A DNA stretch of 64,000 bases from Nocardia arthritidis. GTDB taxonomy: Bacteria > Actinomycetota > Actinomycetes > Mycobacteriales > Mycobacteriaceae. Each line of letters starts with the position of its first letter. The first letter of the stretch is position 1. Where the stretch lies: the NCBI RefSeq assembly GCF_011801145.1, contig NZ_CP046172.1, positions 4,216,001-4,280,000 on the forward strand, given 5' to 3'. Both the position numbers and the translations under genes were made by a program. Under the pieces are notes generated by a model, which saw nothing but the letters and a program-made list of their open reading frames with translations, had not been told where the DNA came from and did not search any database. Shown piece after piece: positions 1 through 8,289 of the stretch.

Positions 1-302
1 CTCACGTAATCGTGCTTGTCGCCGCTCGGCGGCAGATAATCCTTGGCTACCACCGTCCACGGGCCTTGATTCATGTACTTATCGGCCATACCGGTGAGGT
101 TGGCGAGCGCGGCAAGCGCCGCCGGGTCGCCTGCCTGGACCGCGGTGCGGGCCGCCGCAAGCCGTTGGCCGTCGAGCACGACGGTATTCGGCACCGGCAG
201 ATCGGGCAGCGCGGCGGCGTTCGGCGGAAATACGGTGGTGCCGAGTAATGCGAGCACACCCATTGCCAACGCGCGAACCGGCCTCGCGGTACTGCTGTTC
301 AT
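1..302 (-). CDS. Alginate lyase family protein, N-terminal part (cut by window edge)
   Basis: This minus-strand reading frame begins with ATG at 300-302 and runs off the left edge without a stop. About 100 residues are visible. The first ~29 form a signal peptide (MNSSTARPVR, a hydrophobic stretch, then NAAALP). The visible mature part contains GPWTVVAKDYLPPSGDKHDY. That matches the conserved start of the PF05426 alginate lyase fold (usually GPWSV..K....PSGDKHDY.S.APYWW). The family cleaves uronate polymers by beta-elimination, but most actinobacterial members are uncharacterised, so the substrate is unknown. The catalytic residues lie outside the window. It is divergent from the kinase at 428. 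Confidence 0.72.
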   Translation of the reverse strand, partial: MNSSTARPVRALAMGVLALLGTTVFPPNAAALPDLPVPNTVVLDGQRLAAARTAVQAGDPAALAALANLTGMADKYMNQGPWTVVAKDYLPPSGDKHDYV

Positions 303-427
303 GGCGGGCACGCTACGCTGGGCGACCACCCGCCACGGCCCGTTCGAATTGCGTCCGCGGCATCGGCCGATGCTATTTGCACATGGCGCGAGACTAAGTT
401 GCGGATAGTTTGCTACAAATTGACCTC
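303..427. promoter_or_regulatory. Divergent intergenic region between lyase and kinase
   Basis: These 125 bases separate two divergent genes and must hold both promoters. The stretch 372-420 is AT-richer than its surroundings, as expected for promoters in a high-GC genome. No convincing operator palindrome was seen. Confidence 0.3.
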
Positions 428-1293
428 GTGACCGATTTGCTCCGGGCCGGAGCGCAGTTCGCGGGATATGTCATTCGCATGCCGCTGGGGAGGGCGGCAG
501 CAGCGAGGTGTATCTCGCCGACGATCCGGTGCGCGGGCGGCCGGTGGCGCTGAAAATACTGAACCGGGACGCCGCCGTTTCCGCGGCGGCGCGCAGCCGC
601 TTCCGCAACGAATACGCGGTGGCGGCGCTGCTGCGGCATCCGAATGTCATCACCGTATTCGACCACGGCCAACTCGACGGCCGCCCCTGGCTCACCTACG
701 AGTACGTACCCGGTGGAACCGCCGTCGCGCTGGTGCCGGATCGGCATGCCGAAATGGATCCGGTCCGCGTGCTGCCGCTGCTGGCGGGTATCGCCGCCGG
801 ACTGGACTACGTGCACGGGCGCGAGGTGGTGCACCTGGACGTCAAACCCGCGAATATGCTTGTCGGCGCGCATAATTCGGGTGTGCTCACCGATTTCGGG
901 ATCGCTCGCCGATCGGCGGACCGGCGGCACGACGGGCGGGTGATGTTCGGGTCGATACCGTACGCGGCCCCCGAGGTGCTGCGCGGCGGCCCGCCGGGGC
1001 CTGCGGCGGATCAGTACTCGCTGGCCTGCGCGATCGTCGAATTCCTCACCGGCCATCCGCCGTTCCCGCTGCCGGATCGGCTCGCGGTGATGGAGGCGCA
1101 GCTGCGGCGGACGCCGCCGGACGTTTCGGGACGGCGGCCGTGGATTCCGCACGCGGTGGATTCGATTCTGGCCAAATGCCTGGCGAAGGAGCCCGGGGCC
1201 AGATACAACTCGTGCAGCGAGCCGGTGCGGCTGATCACCCGCGCGCTGCGCGATATCGAGCCGCCCGCGCCGCGATCCCGGTGGCGCCGTTGA
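428..1293 (+). CDS. Serine/threonine protein kinase with apparent 1-nt frameshift near its start
   Basis: The gene encodes a soluble Hanks-type kinase of about 288 residues with no transmembrane tail. From base 487 the frame reads GEGGSSEVYLADDP (glycine loop), then VALK (ATP lysine), HLDVKPAN (catalytic loop), DFGIARR and APE. The only plausible start, GTG at 428, is in a different frame: VTDLLRAGAQFAGYVIRMPLG. The two parts join perfectly if one base is restored in ggggaggg at 487-494. The kinase frame itself has no start codon between its upstream stop at 421 and GTG at 508, which would delete the glycine loop. The catalytic loop has HLD instead of the usual HRD. It is convergent with the response regulator at 1298, with 4 bases between them. 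It could be a sequencing error or a real pseudogene. Confidence 0.8.
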
Positions 1294-1297
1294 ACTT

Positions 1298-1954
1298 CTA
1301 CGATCCGGCGACGAGCCCGTTCACGTGCGCGTACACCACGGCCTGCACCCGATCTCGCAGCCCGAGCTTCGACAGTATCCGGGAGACATGGGTTTTGACG
1401 GTCTCCTCGCTCACCCGCAGCGTCAGCGCGATCTCCGCATTGGCTTTGCCGTCGGCGAGCAGCAGCAACACCTCGCGTTCCCGCGCGGTGAGCCGTTGCA
1501 GTTCAACGGGTTCCCGGCGCGGCGCCAGGCTGCCCGCGAACCGGTCGATCAGCCGTTTGGTCACCGAGGGGTCGATCAGCGCATCACCCCGGGCGACGAC
1601 CCGAAGTGCCGCGACGAGTTCGGCGGTCGGCATGCTTTTCAACAGGAATCCGCTGGCACCGGCCCGCAGCGCGCGGTAGACGTAGTCGTCGAGATCGTAG
1701 GTGGTGAGCACCACGACCTTGGCGAACGCGCCGGGCACCGCCAGGATCGCCTCCGCGGCGCCGAGCCCGTCGAGTTTCGGCATGCGGACGTCGAGTAGCA
1801 CGATATCCGGCTGTAGCCGAAGGGTTTCCGCGACCGCGGTGCGCCCGTCCCCGGCCTCGCCGACGCAGCACAGATCGGGCTGGGTCTGCAGCGCGAGCCG
1901 CAGCCCGGACCGGAAGGTCGCGTGATCGTCGGCCAGCAGCACCCGCACCGTCAC
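1298..1954 (-). CDS. LuxR/NarL-family response regulator
   Basis: The protein has 218 residues starting with GTG. The N-terminal receiver domain has acidic residues D9/D10, phospho-acceptor Asp55 (IVLLDVRMPK), Thr84 and Lys106. The C-terminal LuxR helix-turn-helix at about 155-215 includes LTAREREVLLLLADG and VSEETVKTHVSRILSKLGL. Its start overlaps the stop of the histidine kinase gene by 4 bases (GTGA), so the two are translationally coupled. It should bind DNA after phosphorylation by that kinase. The targets are not shown by the sequence. The divergently transcribed block from 3304 is the nearest candidate. Confidence 0.93.
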   Translation of the reverse strand: MTVRVLLADDHATFRSGLRLALQTQPDLCCVGEAGDGRTAVAETLRLQPDIVLLDVRMPKLDGLGAAEAILAVPGAFAKVVVLTTYDLDDYVYRALRAGASGFLLKSMPTAELVAALRVVARGDALIDPSVTKRLIDRFAGSLAPRREPVELQRLTAREREVLLLLADGKANAEIALTLRVSEETVKTHVSRILSKLGLRDRVQAVVYAHVNGLVAGS

Positions 1955-3195
1955 GACAGCACCTCGCCCGCAACCGGTTTCGCGAGCGGAAAGGTGACGG
2001 CCGTGCGCCAGCTGCGGCGCGCCGGATCCGGCCCGTGGTCGACGCGGCCGTCGAAAAGTACCGCGCGCCGCCGGATTCCGGCCAGCCCGCGATGGGTGAC
2101 CGGATCGGCGGCCGGAGCCGGATCCGGCGGCAGCGGGTTCTCGCTGGATACGGTCAGCCCGGCGGCGTCGCGCTCGATGCGCAGGTGCACCGAACCGTCG
2201 CCGTGCCGAAGGGCATTGGTCAGCATCTCCTGGGTGATGCGGTAGAGGGCGATGTCCAGGGATCCGGGCAGCGGCGCGAAATGCGCACCGGTGACATCCA
2301 TTCGGACCCGCAGCCCGGCGGCGCGCACCCCGTCGATGAGCTCGTCCAGATTGGCGAGGCCGGGTTGGCGCATGCCGTCGCCGTCGTTGCCGTGCAGCAG
2401 GTCGAGCATGCGGCGTAGGTCGTCCATCGCGGCGTGGCTGGAACTTTCGACCTCGTCGAGCGCCTTGGCCAGCACCAGCGTGCCGTTTCGTGTTGCGGCC
2501 GAGCAGTTTCGCGCGCCGGACTCGCCTTGCGCCGCGGCCAGGCCGAGCCGCGCGGCGCCCGCGTGCACCCCGATCGCGCTGACGTGGTGGGAGATCATAT
2601 CGTGCAGGTCGAGCGCGATGGCGCGGCGCTCGTCGAGCACGGCCTCCGCGATGGCCTGCTGCGCGTCGCGACGATCGTTGTCGGCCTTGCGATCCAGCTC
2701 CGCGAGGTAGGCGCGGCGCGCGGTGGTGTACCGGCCGACCAGCCACGGCAATATCGAGCTCTTGACACCGACGATGGACAGATGGGCGAGATCGAAATCG
2801 CCGTTGTGCATGCGGGTCAGGATCGCGCCCGCGAACAGCGTTGCCATCGCGGCGATTCCGGGCCAGCCGCGCAGCCAGGCGCCCACGCGGTAGCCCGCGA
2901 TCATCACCCCCGCGTCGTTGCCGCCGTAGCGGGCAGGGGTGTCGTACAACAGGATTCCCGCGGTCAGCATTACCGCGGCGTGCGCCACCGCGATCCGCCC
3001 CGACCAGCGCGCGGGCGCGGCGAGCGCGAGATCTGCGACGATAACCGCGATGCAAACCAACCAGTACGCCACCGAGCCGGATGCCGCGGGAAACCGCAGC
3101 AGCAGCTGCGCCAGATCCGCGAAAAGCGCGCCGAGCGCCACCAATTGCGATTGGCGCGCCAGCGACCTGACGACGTCACCGCCCGGACCCCACAT
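1951..3195 (-). CDS. Sensor histidine kinase (HisKA_3 type), partner of the 1298 regulator
   Basis: The protein has 414 residues. Four or five hydrophobic segments between about 18 and 155 form the membrane sensor part, with no large extracellular domain, so it probably senses within or at the membrane. The HisKA_3 dimerisation motif holds the phospho-acceptor His198 (RRAIALDLHDM). The ATPase domain has the N-box QEMLTNALRHG (Asn327) and a glycine box THRGLAGI near 368-374. It is the NarX/DesK/LiaS class of kinase. ATG at 3195 is preceded by a weak GAAG. It is divergent from the envelope gene block at 3304, with about 108 bases between. Confidence 0.92.
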   Translation of the reverse strand: MWGPGGDVVRSLARQSQLVALGALFADLAQLLLRFPAASGSVAYWLVCIAVIVADLALAAPARWSGRIAVAHAAVMLTAGILLYDTPARYGGNDAGVMIAGYRVGAWLRGWPGIAAMATLFAGAILTRMHNGDFDLAHLSIVGVKSSILPWLVGRYTTARRAYLAELDRKADNDRRDAQQAIAEAVLDERRAIALDLHDMISHHVSAIGVHAGAARLGLAAAQGESGARNCSAATRNGTLVLAKALDEVESSSHAAMDDLRRMLDLLHGNDGDGMRQPGLANLDELIDGVRAAGLRVRMDVTGAHFAPLPGSLDIALYRITQEMLTNALRHGDGSVHLRIERDAAGLTVSSENPLPPDPAPAADPVTHRGLAGIRRRAVLFDGRVDHGPDPARRSWRTAVTFPLAKPVAGEVLS

Positions 3196-3303
3196 ATCAC
3201 TTCACCGTCTTCCGTCTCGGCCGCATCGTGGCAGATCGCGGCGATCCGATCATCACTCTGACGGGGGATTCGCGATCACCTCCTGCGGTGATGCCCGAGG
3301 AGA

Positions 3304-4821
3304 ATGCCACTCCTAGCGTTGTGCACGATGATGAACACGATGTGCGCCCGATTGCGGGATATCGGCGCGATTCTGCTGTGCGCGGGCCTGATCGCGCTCG
3401 GCGGCGCGGGCCCGGCGGTCGCGGACAGCCCGTCGTCGGGTGGTGACGTGCAGGTCGCGCAGACCTTCGACGGGCGCGAGCTCACCGTGATCCTGCGCCG
3501 GATCACCTCGGTGCCAGGACCGTTGCGGGTGGATGTGGTGAGCCACGACGGCGACCGAGCCGGGCGACTGACGATCAGCGCGCTGTTCACCGGCGGCGCA
3601 CCGGGTTCGGCGCCGCGGGGAACGGTGGATCTGCCCGGCACGCCCGGCATGTACGGCACCACGCTGCCGGTGGATCGGGCAGGCCCATGGGAACTCGCGA
3701 TCGATGACGGTACGCGGGTGGCGCGCATCCCGTTCGTCGCGAGCCCGCAGGTGACTTCGCCGCCGGAGCGCTACGTCTACGGCGGATTCGCCGCCGCCGG
3801 AATCTGTCTCGTCGCGACGGTGGTGGTCGCCACCCGGTCCCGGCGCGGCGGATGGGCGCTGCTCCCGGGTGCCGGGCTGGTCGCAGGCATCGCGGTGGCG
3901 GTGACCGCGGCGGTGCTCTCGGTGATTTTCCCGCTGCCGCCGCAGCCCGGAGTGCAACTGGATCCGACGGTCGGCAATGTCACCGACCCGTATGCGAGGT
4001 CGCAGCCGCCGATCGTGAACTTCTCCAGGCCGCCGGTGAATCTGACCGTCGCACAACGAACTTCACCGGACGGCGCGGAGCTGACGATCGAATTGTCCGA
4101 TGCCGCGACCGGTTATCCGGTGGACGATCTGATCGTGCACGACAGCGCGCTGATGCATCTGTTGCTGATCTCGCCGTCGGGCCGCCTTTCGCACGTACAT
4201 CCGATCCGGATCGCGCCCGGTGTGTTCGAGGTGGGGCTGCCCGCACCGGAACCGGGCCACTACGCGGTGGCCGCCGAACTGTCCCGCCGCGGCGGCGGCG
4301 TACAGCAGGTCCGCGCCGCGGCCGGACTGGATATCGCCGGCGGCGCCGCCGTCCCGGTGACGAATCCCGCGGGCGCGGGGCGGCGTTCGCTCGGCGATGC
4401 ACCGGTCGATGTCGCGGTGACCGACGCGGTGGCGGGCGCGCCGGTCACCATCACCGCGACCTTCGGCGACCGCGCCGAGCTGCAACCGTGGCTCGGCATG
4501 ACCGGGCACATGATCGTCGCGGGTCCGCTCGACATCGCCGAACCCGCGGGCGTGGCAGCCGAACGAGCGCAATTGCTGGCACACGTCCATTCGATGAACG
4601 GCGGTTCCGGTTCGATGATCTACAACATCGCACCGGCGAACGGCGACAGCCCGCCCGACGAGACCGTCGCGAATCTCGGTCCGGCCGTGCCGTTCACCTA
4701 CCGGTTCCCGCTGCCGGGCCGGTACCGGGTGTGGGTCCAGGCCGAGCGCGGCTACCGGGTGCTGACGGTGCCGATCACCGTCGATATTCGCGCGTCAACC
4801 GAAAATGGGGGTACACCATGA
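3304..4821 (+). CDS. Membrane-anchored envelope protein with two His-rich YtkA-like modules, possibly metal-binding
   Basis: The protein has up to 505 residues; an alternative start is ATG 3328. A signal peptide lies at about 17-40. An extracellular domain (45-155) follows, then two membrane helices (about 157-176 and 184-209), then two related extracellular modules. Module one (240-345) has HLLLIS from His285 and SHVHP (His297, His299). Module two (365-495) has GHMIV (His402) and AHVHS (His427, His429). The spaced H...HVH pattern resembles secreted proteins found beside copper-handling genes. Metal binding is inferred from motif only. The stop overlaps the next start (ATGA), so it is co-translated with the YtkA-like protein. 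No database family can be assigned with certainty. Confidence 0.72.
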   Translation: MPLLALCTMMNTMCARLRDIGAILLCAGLIALGGAGPAVADSPSSGGDVQVAQTFDGRELTVILRRITSVPGPLRVDVVSHDGDRAGRLTISALFTGGAPGSAPRGTVDLPGTPGMYGTTLPVDRAGPWELAIDDGTRVARIPFVASPQVTSPPERYVYGGFAAAGICLVATVVVATRSRRGGWALLPGAGLVAGIAVAVTAAVLSVIFPLPPQPGVQLDPTVGNVTDPYARSQPPIVNFSRPPVNLTVAQRTSPDGAELTIELSDAATGYPVDDLIVHDSALMHLLLISPSGRLSHVHPIRIAPGVFEVGLPAPEPGHYAVAAELSRRGGGVQQVRAAAGLDIAGGAAVPVTNPAGAGRRSLGDAPVDVAVTDAVAGAPVTITATFGDRAELQPWLGMTGHMIVAGPLDIAEPAGVAAERAQLLAHVHSMNGGSGSMIYNIAPANGDSPPDETVANLGPAVPFTYRFPLPGRYRVWVQAERGYRVLTVPITVDIRASTENGGTP

Positions 4822-5252
4822 CAATTCGTCAGCCGCCGGTGCGACGCCGGTCCGCCGTCCTCGTCGTCGTGGCCGCGCTGATCCTCGCCGTCGCCGCGCT
4901 GGTCTGGTCGCTGTGGCCGTCGAGCGGCGGGCCGACGGTGCTCACCTCGGCGAGCGCGCAGCACACCGTTGTGCTGACCGCGGCCGACTTGCGGGTCGGC
5001 ACAACCGCATTCGACCTCGAGATCAGCGATGCGCACGGCGCACCCGCAACCCTGGACCAGGTGCGGGTGGAGCCGGTGATGGCGATGATGGGCCACGCCA
5101 TCGGCGCGGTCACCGCGAAACCGGTGGGCCCGGGACGCTTCCGGGCCGACGGTATCGAGCTGACGATGGCCGGTCAGTGGCAGATCACCGTCACCCTCGT
5201 CGACCGGTCCGGCATCGACCGGGTGATCGTGCCGGTCACGGTCGGCAACTGA
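4818..5252 (+). CDS. YtkA-like membrane-anchored protein
   Basis: The 144-residue protein has one N-terminal membrane anchor (13-32) and a single extracytoplasmic beta-sandwich-like domain. The motif MAMMGHAIGAV (Met88, Met90, Met91, His93) and the later MAGQWQITVTLVD match the YtkA/FixH-like family (PF13115). In that family 'MpxMgH' and 'maGxW' are the hallmarks. Such proteins often sit in copper or cytochrome oxidase neighbourhoods. It starts inside the stop of the upstream gene (4-base overlap). The following gene is 25 bases away with GAAAGG before its start. Confidence 0.75.
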   Translation: MTIRQPPVRRRSAVLVVVAALILAVAALVWSLWPSSGGPTVLTSASAQHTVVLTAADLRVGTTAFDLEISDAHGAPATLDQVRVEPVMAMMGHAIGAVTAKPVGPGRFRADGIELTMAGQWQITVTLVDRSGIDRVIVPVTVGN

Positions 5253-5277
5253 AATACCTTGTGAGAAAGGACTATTC

Positions 5278-6429
5278 ATGGACATAGCGGCCCATCCGGG
5301 CGGGGTTGCCCGGCCGCGGTCCGCCGTCGCGGCACTGCGGATAGACGCCGAACGCGCCGGCGCGCTGACGGTGCTGCTCGGCACCGTGGTTTCGCTGATC
5401 GGGCTGAGCTGGGATGTGCAGTGGCACAACGATGTCGGCCCCGACACCTTCTTCACGCTGCCGCACCTGTTCCTGTACTCCGGGAGCGCGATCGCCGGAT
5501 TCGCCAGCCTGGCGATGGTGCTGCGGGCCACCGCGGCCCAGCGCGCCGACCGCGACATCACTGGATTCCGCGGCGGCGTCCCGGTCCGGGTATTCGGCGG
5601 AATGTTCACCGCCCCACTGGGTTACATGGTGGCGGGTGCGGGGGCCGCGTCGTTCCTGCTGTACGGCCTGCTCGATCTCGCCTGGCATTCCATCTACGGT
5701 TTCGACGCGGTACTGAACTCGCCGCCGCACATCGCGCTGTTCCTCTCCATGTCGATCACCATGGCGGGCAGCCTGATCATCTTCGCGTCCGCGCGTGAGC
5801 AGCTGTGGGGGCGAACGGGTTTCGTGCTCGCGGTGCCGATCCTGATGACGTTCACCCCGATCACCGTGCTGGCGTTCGCGGCGTTGCCGTTGCCGGTCGA
5901 TCCGCGGACGCTGGGCACCATCTTTTTCGTCGTGCTGTTGCTGATCCTGTCCGCGGGTGTGCTGCGGTTGCCGTACGGCGCGGTGCTCGTCGCGGTGGCA
6001 CTGGGCGCGATGCAGGGGGTGCTGTGGTGGTTTTCCCCTTGGGCGGCACGGGTTTACGCGGATTGGGTCGGCCTGCCGCTGCGTGACGGGCTCGTCGCGC
6101 ACCCACCGTCGATTCCGAGCGCTATCCCGGTGTGCCTGATCATCGCCGCAGTGGTGGTCGACGGAATCCGCTGGCAGGCGCTGCGGCGCGGCTGGCCCAC
6201 CCGCTGGCTGCCCGCGTTGATGGGCGCAGTGGGCGGTCTGGTGATCGGTGTGACGTTCCCGATGCAGCATGTGCTCCTCTGGCATCTCGCGACGCCGTCG
6301 GTCTCGCGCCTGGTGACCATTGGCGTGTGGGGTATCGCGATCGGCGCGCTCGCCGGGTTCCTCGGCCAGCGCATCGCGCTGCTGCTGCGCTACGACGAAC
6401 TGGTCGCGCTGTCCGGAAAGGGACGCTGA
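5278..6429 (+). CDS. Multi-spanning membrane protein with repeated WH...D...PH motif
   Basis: The 383-residue protein has about nine or ten predicted membrane helices. A conserved-looking pattern occurs twice: Trp49-His50, Asp56, Pro62-His63 (QWHNDVGPDTFFTLPHL) and Trp136-His137, Asp143, Pro150-His151 (AWHSIYGFDAVLNSPPHI). Paired histidines in helices suggest metal or heme coordination, but no known oxidase or transporter signature is present. It lies between a YtkA-like protein and a secreted protein, and the stop is 1 base from the next ATG. The function is unknown; a metal-linked role is an inference from the histidines and neighbours. Confidence 0.75.
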   Translation: MDIAAHPGGVARPRSAVAALRIDAERAGALTVLLGTVVSLIGLSWDVQWHNDVGPDTFFTLPHLFLYSGSAIAGFASLAMVLRATAAQRADRDITGFRGGVPVRVFGGMFTAPLGYMVAGAGAASFLLYGLLDLAWHSIYGFDAVLNSPPHIALFLSMSITMAGSLIIFASAREQLWGRTGFVLAVPILMTFTPITVLAFAALPLPVDPRTLGTIFFVVLLLILSAGVLRLPYGAVLVAVALGAMQGVLWWFSPWAARVYADWVGLPLRDGLVAHPPSIPSAIPVCLIIAAVVVDGIRWQALRRGWPTRWLPALMGAVGGLVIGVTFPMQHVLLWHLATPSVSRLVTIGVWGIAIGALAGFLGQRIALLLRYDELVALSGKGR

Positions 6430-6430
6430 C

Positions 6431-6982
6431 ATGCGCGTATTACGCACTCTCGCAGCGATTTTCGGTGTCACACTGCTGACGCTGCTGCTCCCCGCGACGC
6501 CCGCATCGGCGGTCACCCCGGTGACCGTCGTGCACACCGAGCACGTCAAGGCCGGGCCGTACGACGTCACCCTCGGCTTCTCGGTATGGCCGCTGCGTGC
6601 GATGAAATCGCTGGACTTCACCTTCACCCCGGACGGCGGAATCGCCGGGAAATCCGGGAAACTCGTGCTGGACGGTCCCGGCTTCAAGGGCGGACACGAG
6701 GTGGAGCCGCTGGTCCGCCATCCCCGCGAGCGCGACGATTGGGGGCTGGACGTTCGCGCGTTCGACGCGCCGGGCACCTACCGCATCGGATTCGAGATCG
6801 ACGGGCCGGCCGGGCACGGCGCGGGCGCGCTCGAGAATCTGACGGTCCTGGATCAGCCCGGTCCGCCGATCGCCGCCAGCTGGGTGGTATGCGCGCTGCC
6901 GGTGCTCGGGCTGATCGCCCTGTTCGCCATCGCGTGGCGACGGGTGCGGCCGGGCCGGATGGCCGCGGCGGCGCCGCTGTAG
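6431..6982 (+). CDS. Secreted protein with C-terminal membrane anchor
   Basis: The protein has 183 residues. A signal peptide (1-28, ending TPASA) precedes a beta-rich ectodomain, and a single helix (about 148-170) followed by RRVRPGR forms a stop-transfer anchor. The topology, Ig-like domain outside plus C-terminal anchor, resembles CopC/YcnI-like envelope proteins, but no diagnostic copper motif was found. ATG 6431 follows the previous stop by one base, so it is the last gene of the four-gene unit 3304-6982. The function is unassigned. Confidence 0.7.
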   Translation: MRVLRTLAAIFGVTLLTLLLPATPASAVTPVTVVHTEHVKAGPYDVTLGFSVWPLRAMKSLDFTFTPDGGIAGKSGKLVLDGPGFKGGHEVEPLVRHPRERDDWGLDVRAFDAPGTYRIGFEIDGPAGHGAGALENLTVLDQPGPPIAASWVVCALPVLGLIALFAIAWRRVRPGRMAAAAPL

Positions 6983-7024
6983 CTCGCCGGAAAATATCGA
7001 CGGCGGTGGTGGACGGGCGGGCGG

Positions 7025-8173
7025 ATGTGCCATGGTGTCCCAATGTTCGGTACGCGATTGACAACGATGAGATGGCGTTCCGAATCGGGGCGGTTGGTTA
7101 CGGTGATGGCCGTCGGATTCGGATTGACGGTGGTGATCACCCGGCTGTATTTGATGGCATCCGGGTATCCGAAGATCGGCGGCAGCACCTATCACATCGC
7201 GCACGCGCTGTTCGGCGGGTTGCTGCTGGTGATCGCCTGCCTGGTATTCCTGTTGTTCACGGGCCGGGCGGCACTGAATACCGCGGCGGTGCTGTCCGGT
7301 GTCGGGCTGGGCCTGTTCATCGACGAGGTCGGCAAATTCATCACCGCGGACAACGATTATTTCTTCCCGCTCGCCGCGCCCATTATTTATCTGGCCTTTC
7401 TGCTCATCGTGCTGGTCGCCCGGTACGCGGCCAGGAAACGGGTGCAGGCGCCGTCGGTGATACTCGGCGAGGTCACCGCGCAGGTGGGCGAGGAGGTCGG
7501 CTCCAGGATCGGCCCGCAGCGCCGGGCGAACCTGCTGGATCGGCTGAATCGGTTGGACCGCAGCACCTTCGGGCCCGACATGATCGAATTGTGTGATGCG
7601 CTCACCGATTACCTCAACACCACCCACGAGGACAACCGTTCCGCGCTGAGCACCAGGATCGCCCACACCGCGGTGCGGCTCGAGGCGGCGCTGCTGCCGC
7701 TGCCGTTCCTGCGGGTCGCGCTGATCACGGTGATGCTCGGCCATTCCGTGTGGACGCTGGTGCGGTTGGTGGCCGCGGTGGTGGTGATCTCCGGCTGGCA
7801 TTCGCCGTGGCGGCAACTCGATCACATGCTCGACCCGTCGCAGCACCACGGCTGGAAATCCCTTGTCGGTCTGTCGATCGCCGCGGTGGCCGAGTTGATA
7901 GTCGCGATCGGGTACGCGGCCGGTTCGGTGACGTGGCTGCGCGGCCGCGCGGAAATCGGTGTGCGCGTGGGAATCTGGTCCACCGTTCTCTCGCTGACCG
8001 TGGTGAATGTGCTGGCCAGTTACTTCAGCCAATTCCTCACCGTATTCACCGCGATCGCCGAGGCGGTGCTGCTCTGGCTGCTGATCCGGTATCGCACCAG
8101 AGCCGGGCTGACCCGGCCGACCGGTACTGGACAGGTCATGGACCAACCGGCTGCCACGTCGTCCGGAAGCTGA
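7025..8173 (+). CDS. Polytopic membrane protein of unknown function
   Basis: Up to 382 residues; ATG 7043 is an equally good start. About eight membrane helices flank a cytoplasmic segment at 150-225. Recognisable stretches are [19 protein letters not shown] and [18 protein letters not shown]. They look strongly constrained (acidic plus histidine residues next to helices) and I have the impression of a widespread uncharacterised bacterial family, but I cannot name it. It lies 42 bases after the secreted protein at 6431, so it could be part of the same transcript. Confidence 0.65.
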   Translation: MCHGVPMFGTRLTTMRWRSESGRLVTVMAVGFGLTVVITRLYLMASGYPKIGGSTYHIAHALFGGLLLVIACLVFLLFTGRAALNTAAVLSGVGLGLFIDEVGKFITADNDYFFPLAAPIIYLAFLLIVLVARYAARKRVQAPSVILGEVTAQVGEEVGSRIGPQRRANLLDRLNRLDRSTFGPDMIELCDALTDYLNTTHEDNRSALSTRIAHTAVRLEAALLPLPFLRVALITVMLGHSVWTLVRLVAAVVVISGWHSPWRQLDHMLDPSQHHGWKSLVGLSIAAVAELIVAIGYAAGSVTWLRGRAEIGVRVGIWSTVLSLTVVNVLASYFSQFLTVFTAIAEAVLLWLLIRYRTRAGLTRPTGTGQVMDQPAATSSGS

Positions 8174-8289
8174 AACACGAAGTAGTGGAACGCCGTTCGA
8201 CGTACCCTTGGAGGGGCGCCCGAACGCGGTCGCCAGGTAGTGAGCAAATACCAGCAGTCGGCAGGCACGGCAGTGACTGGAGTTCAGCG

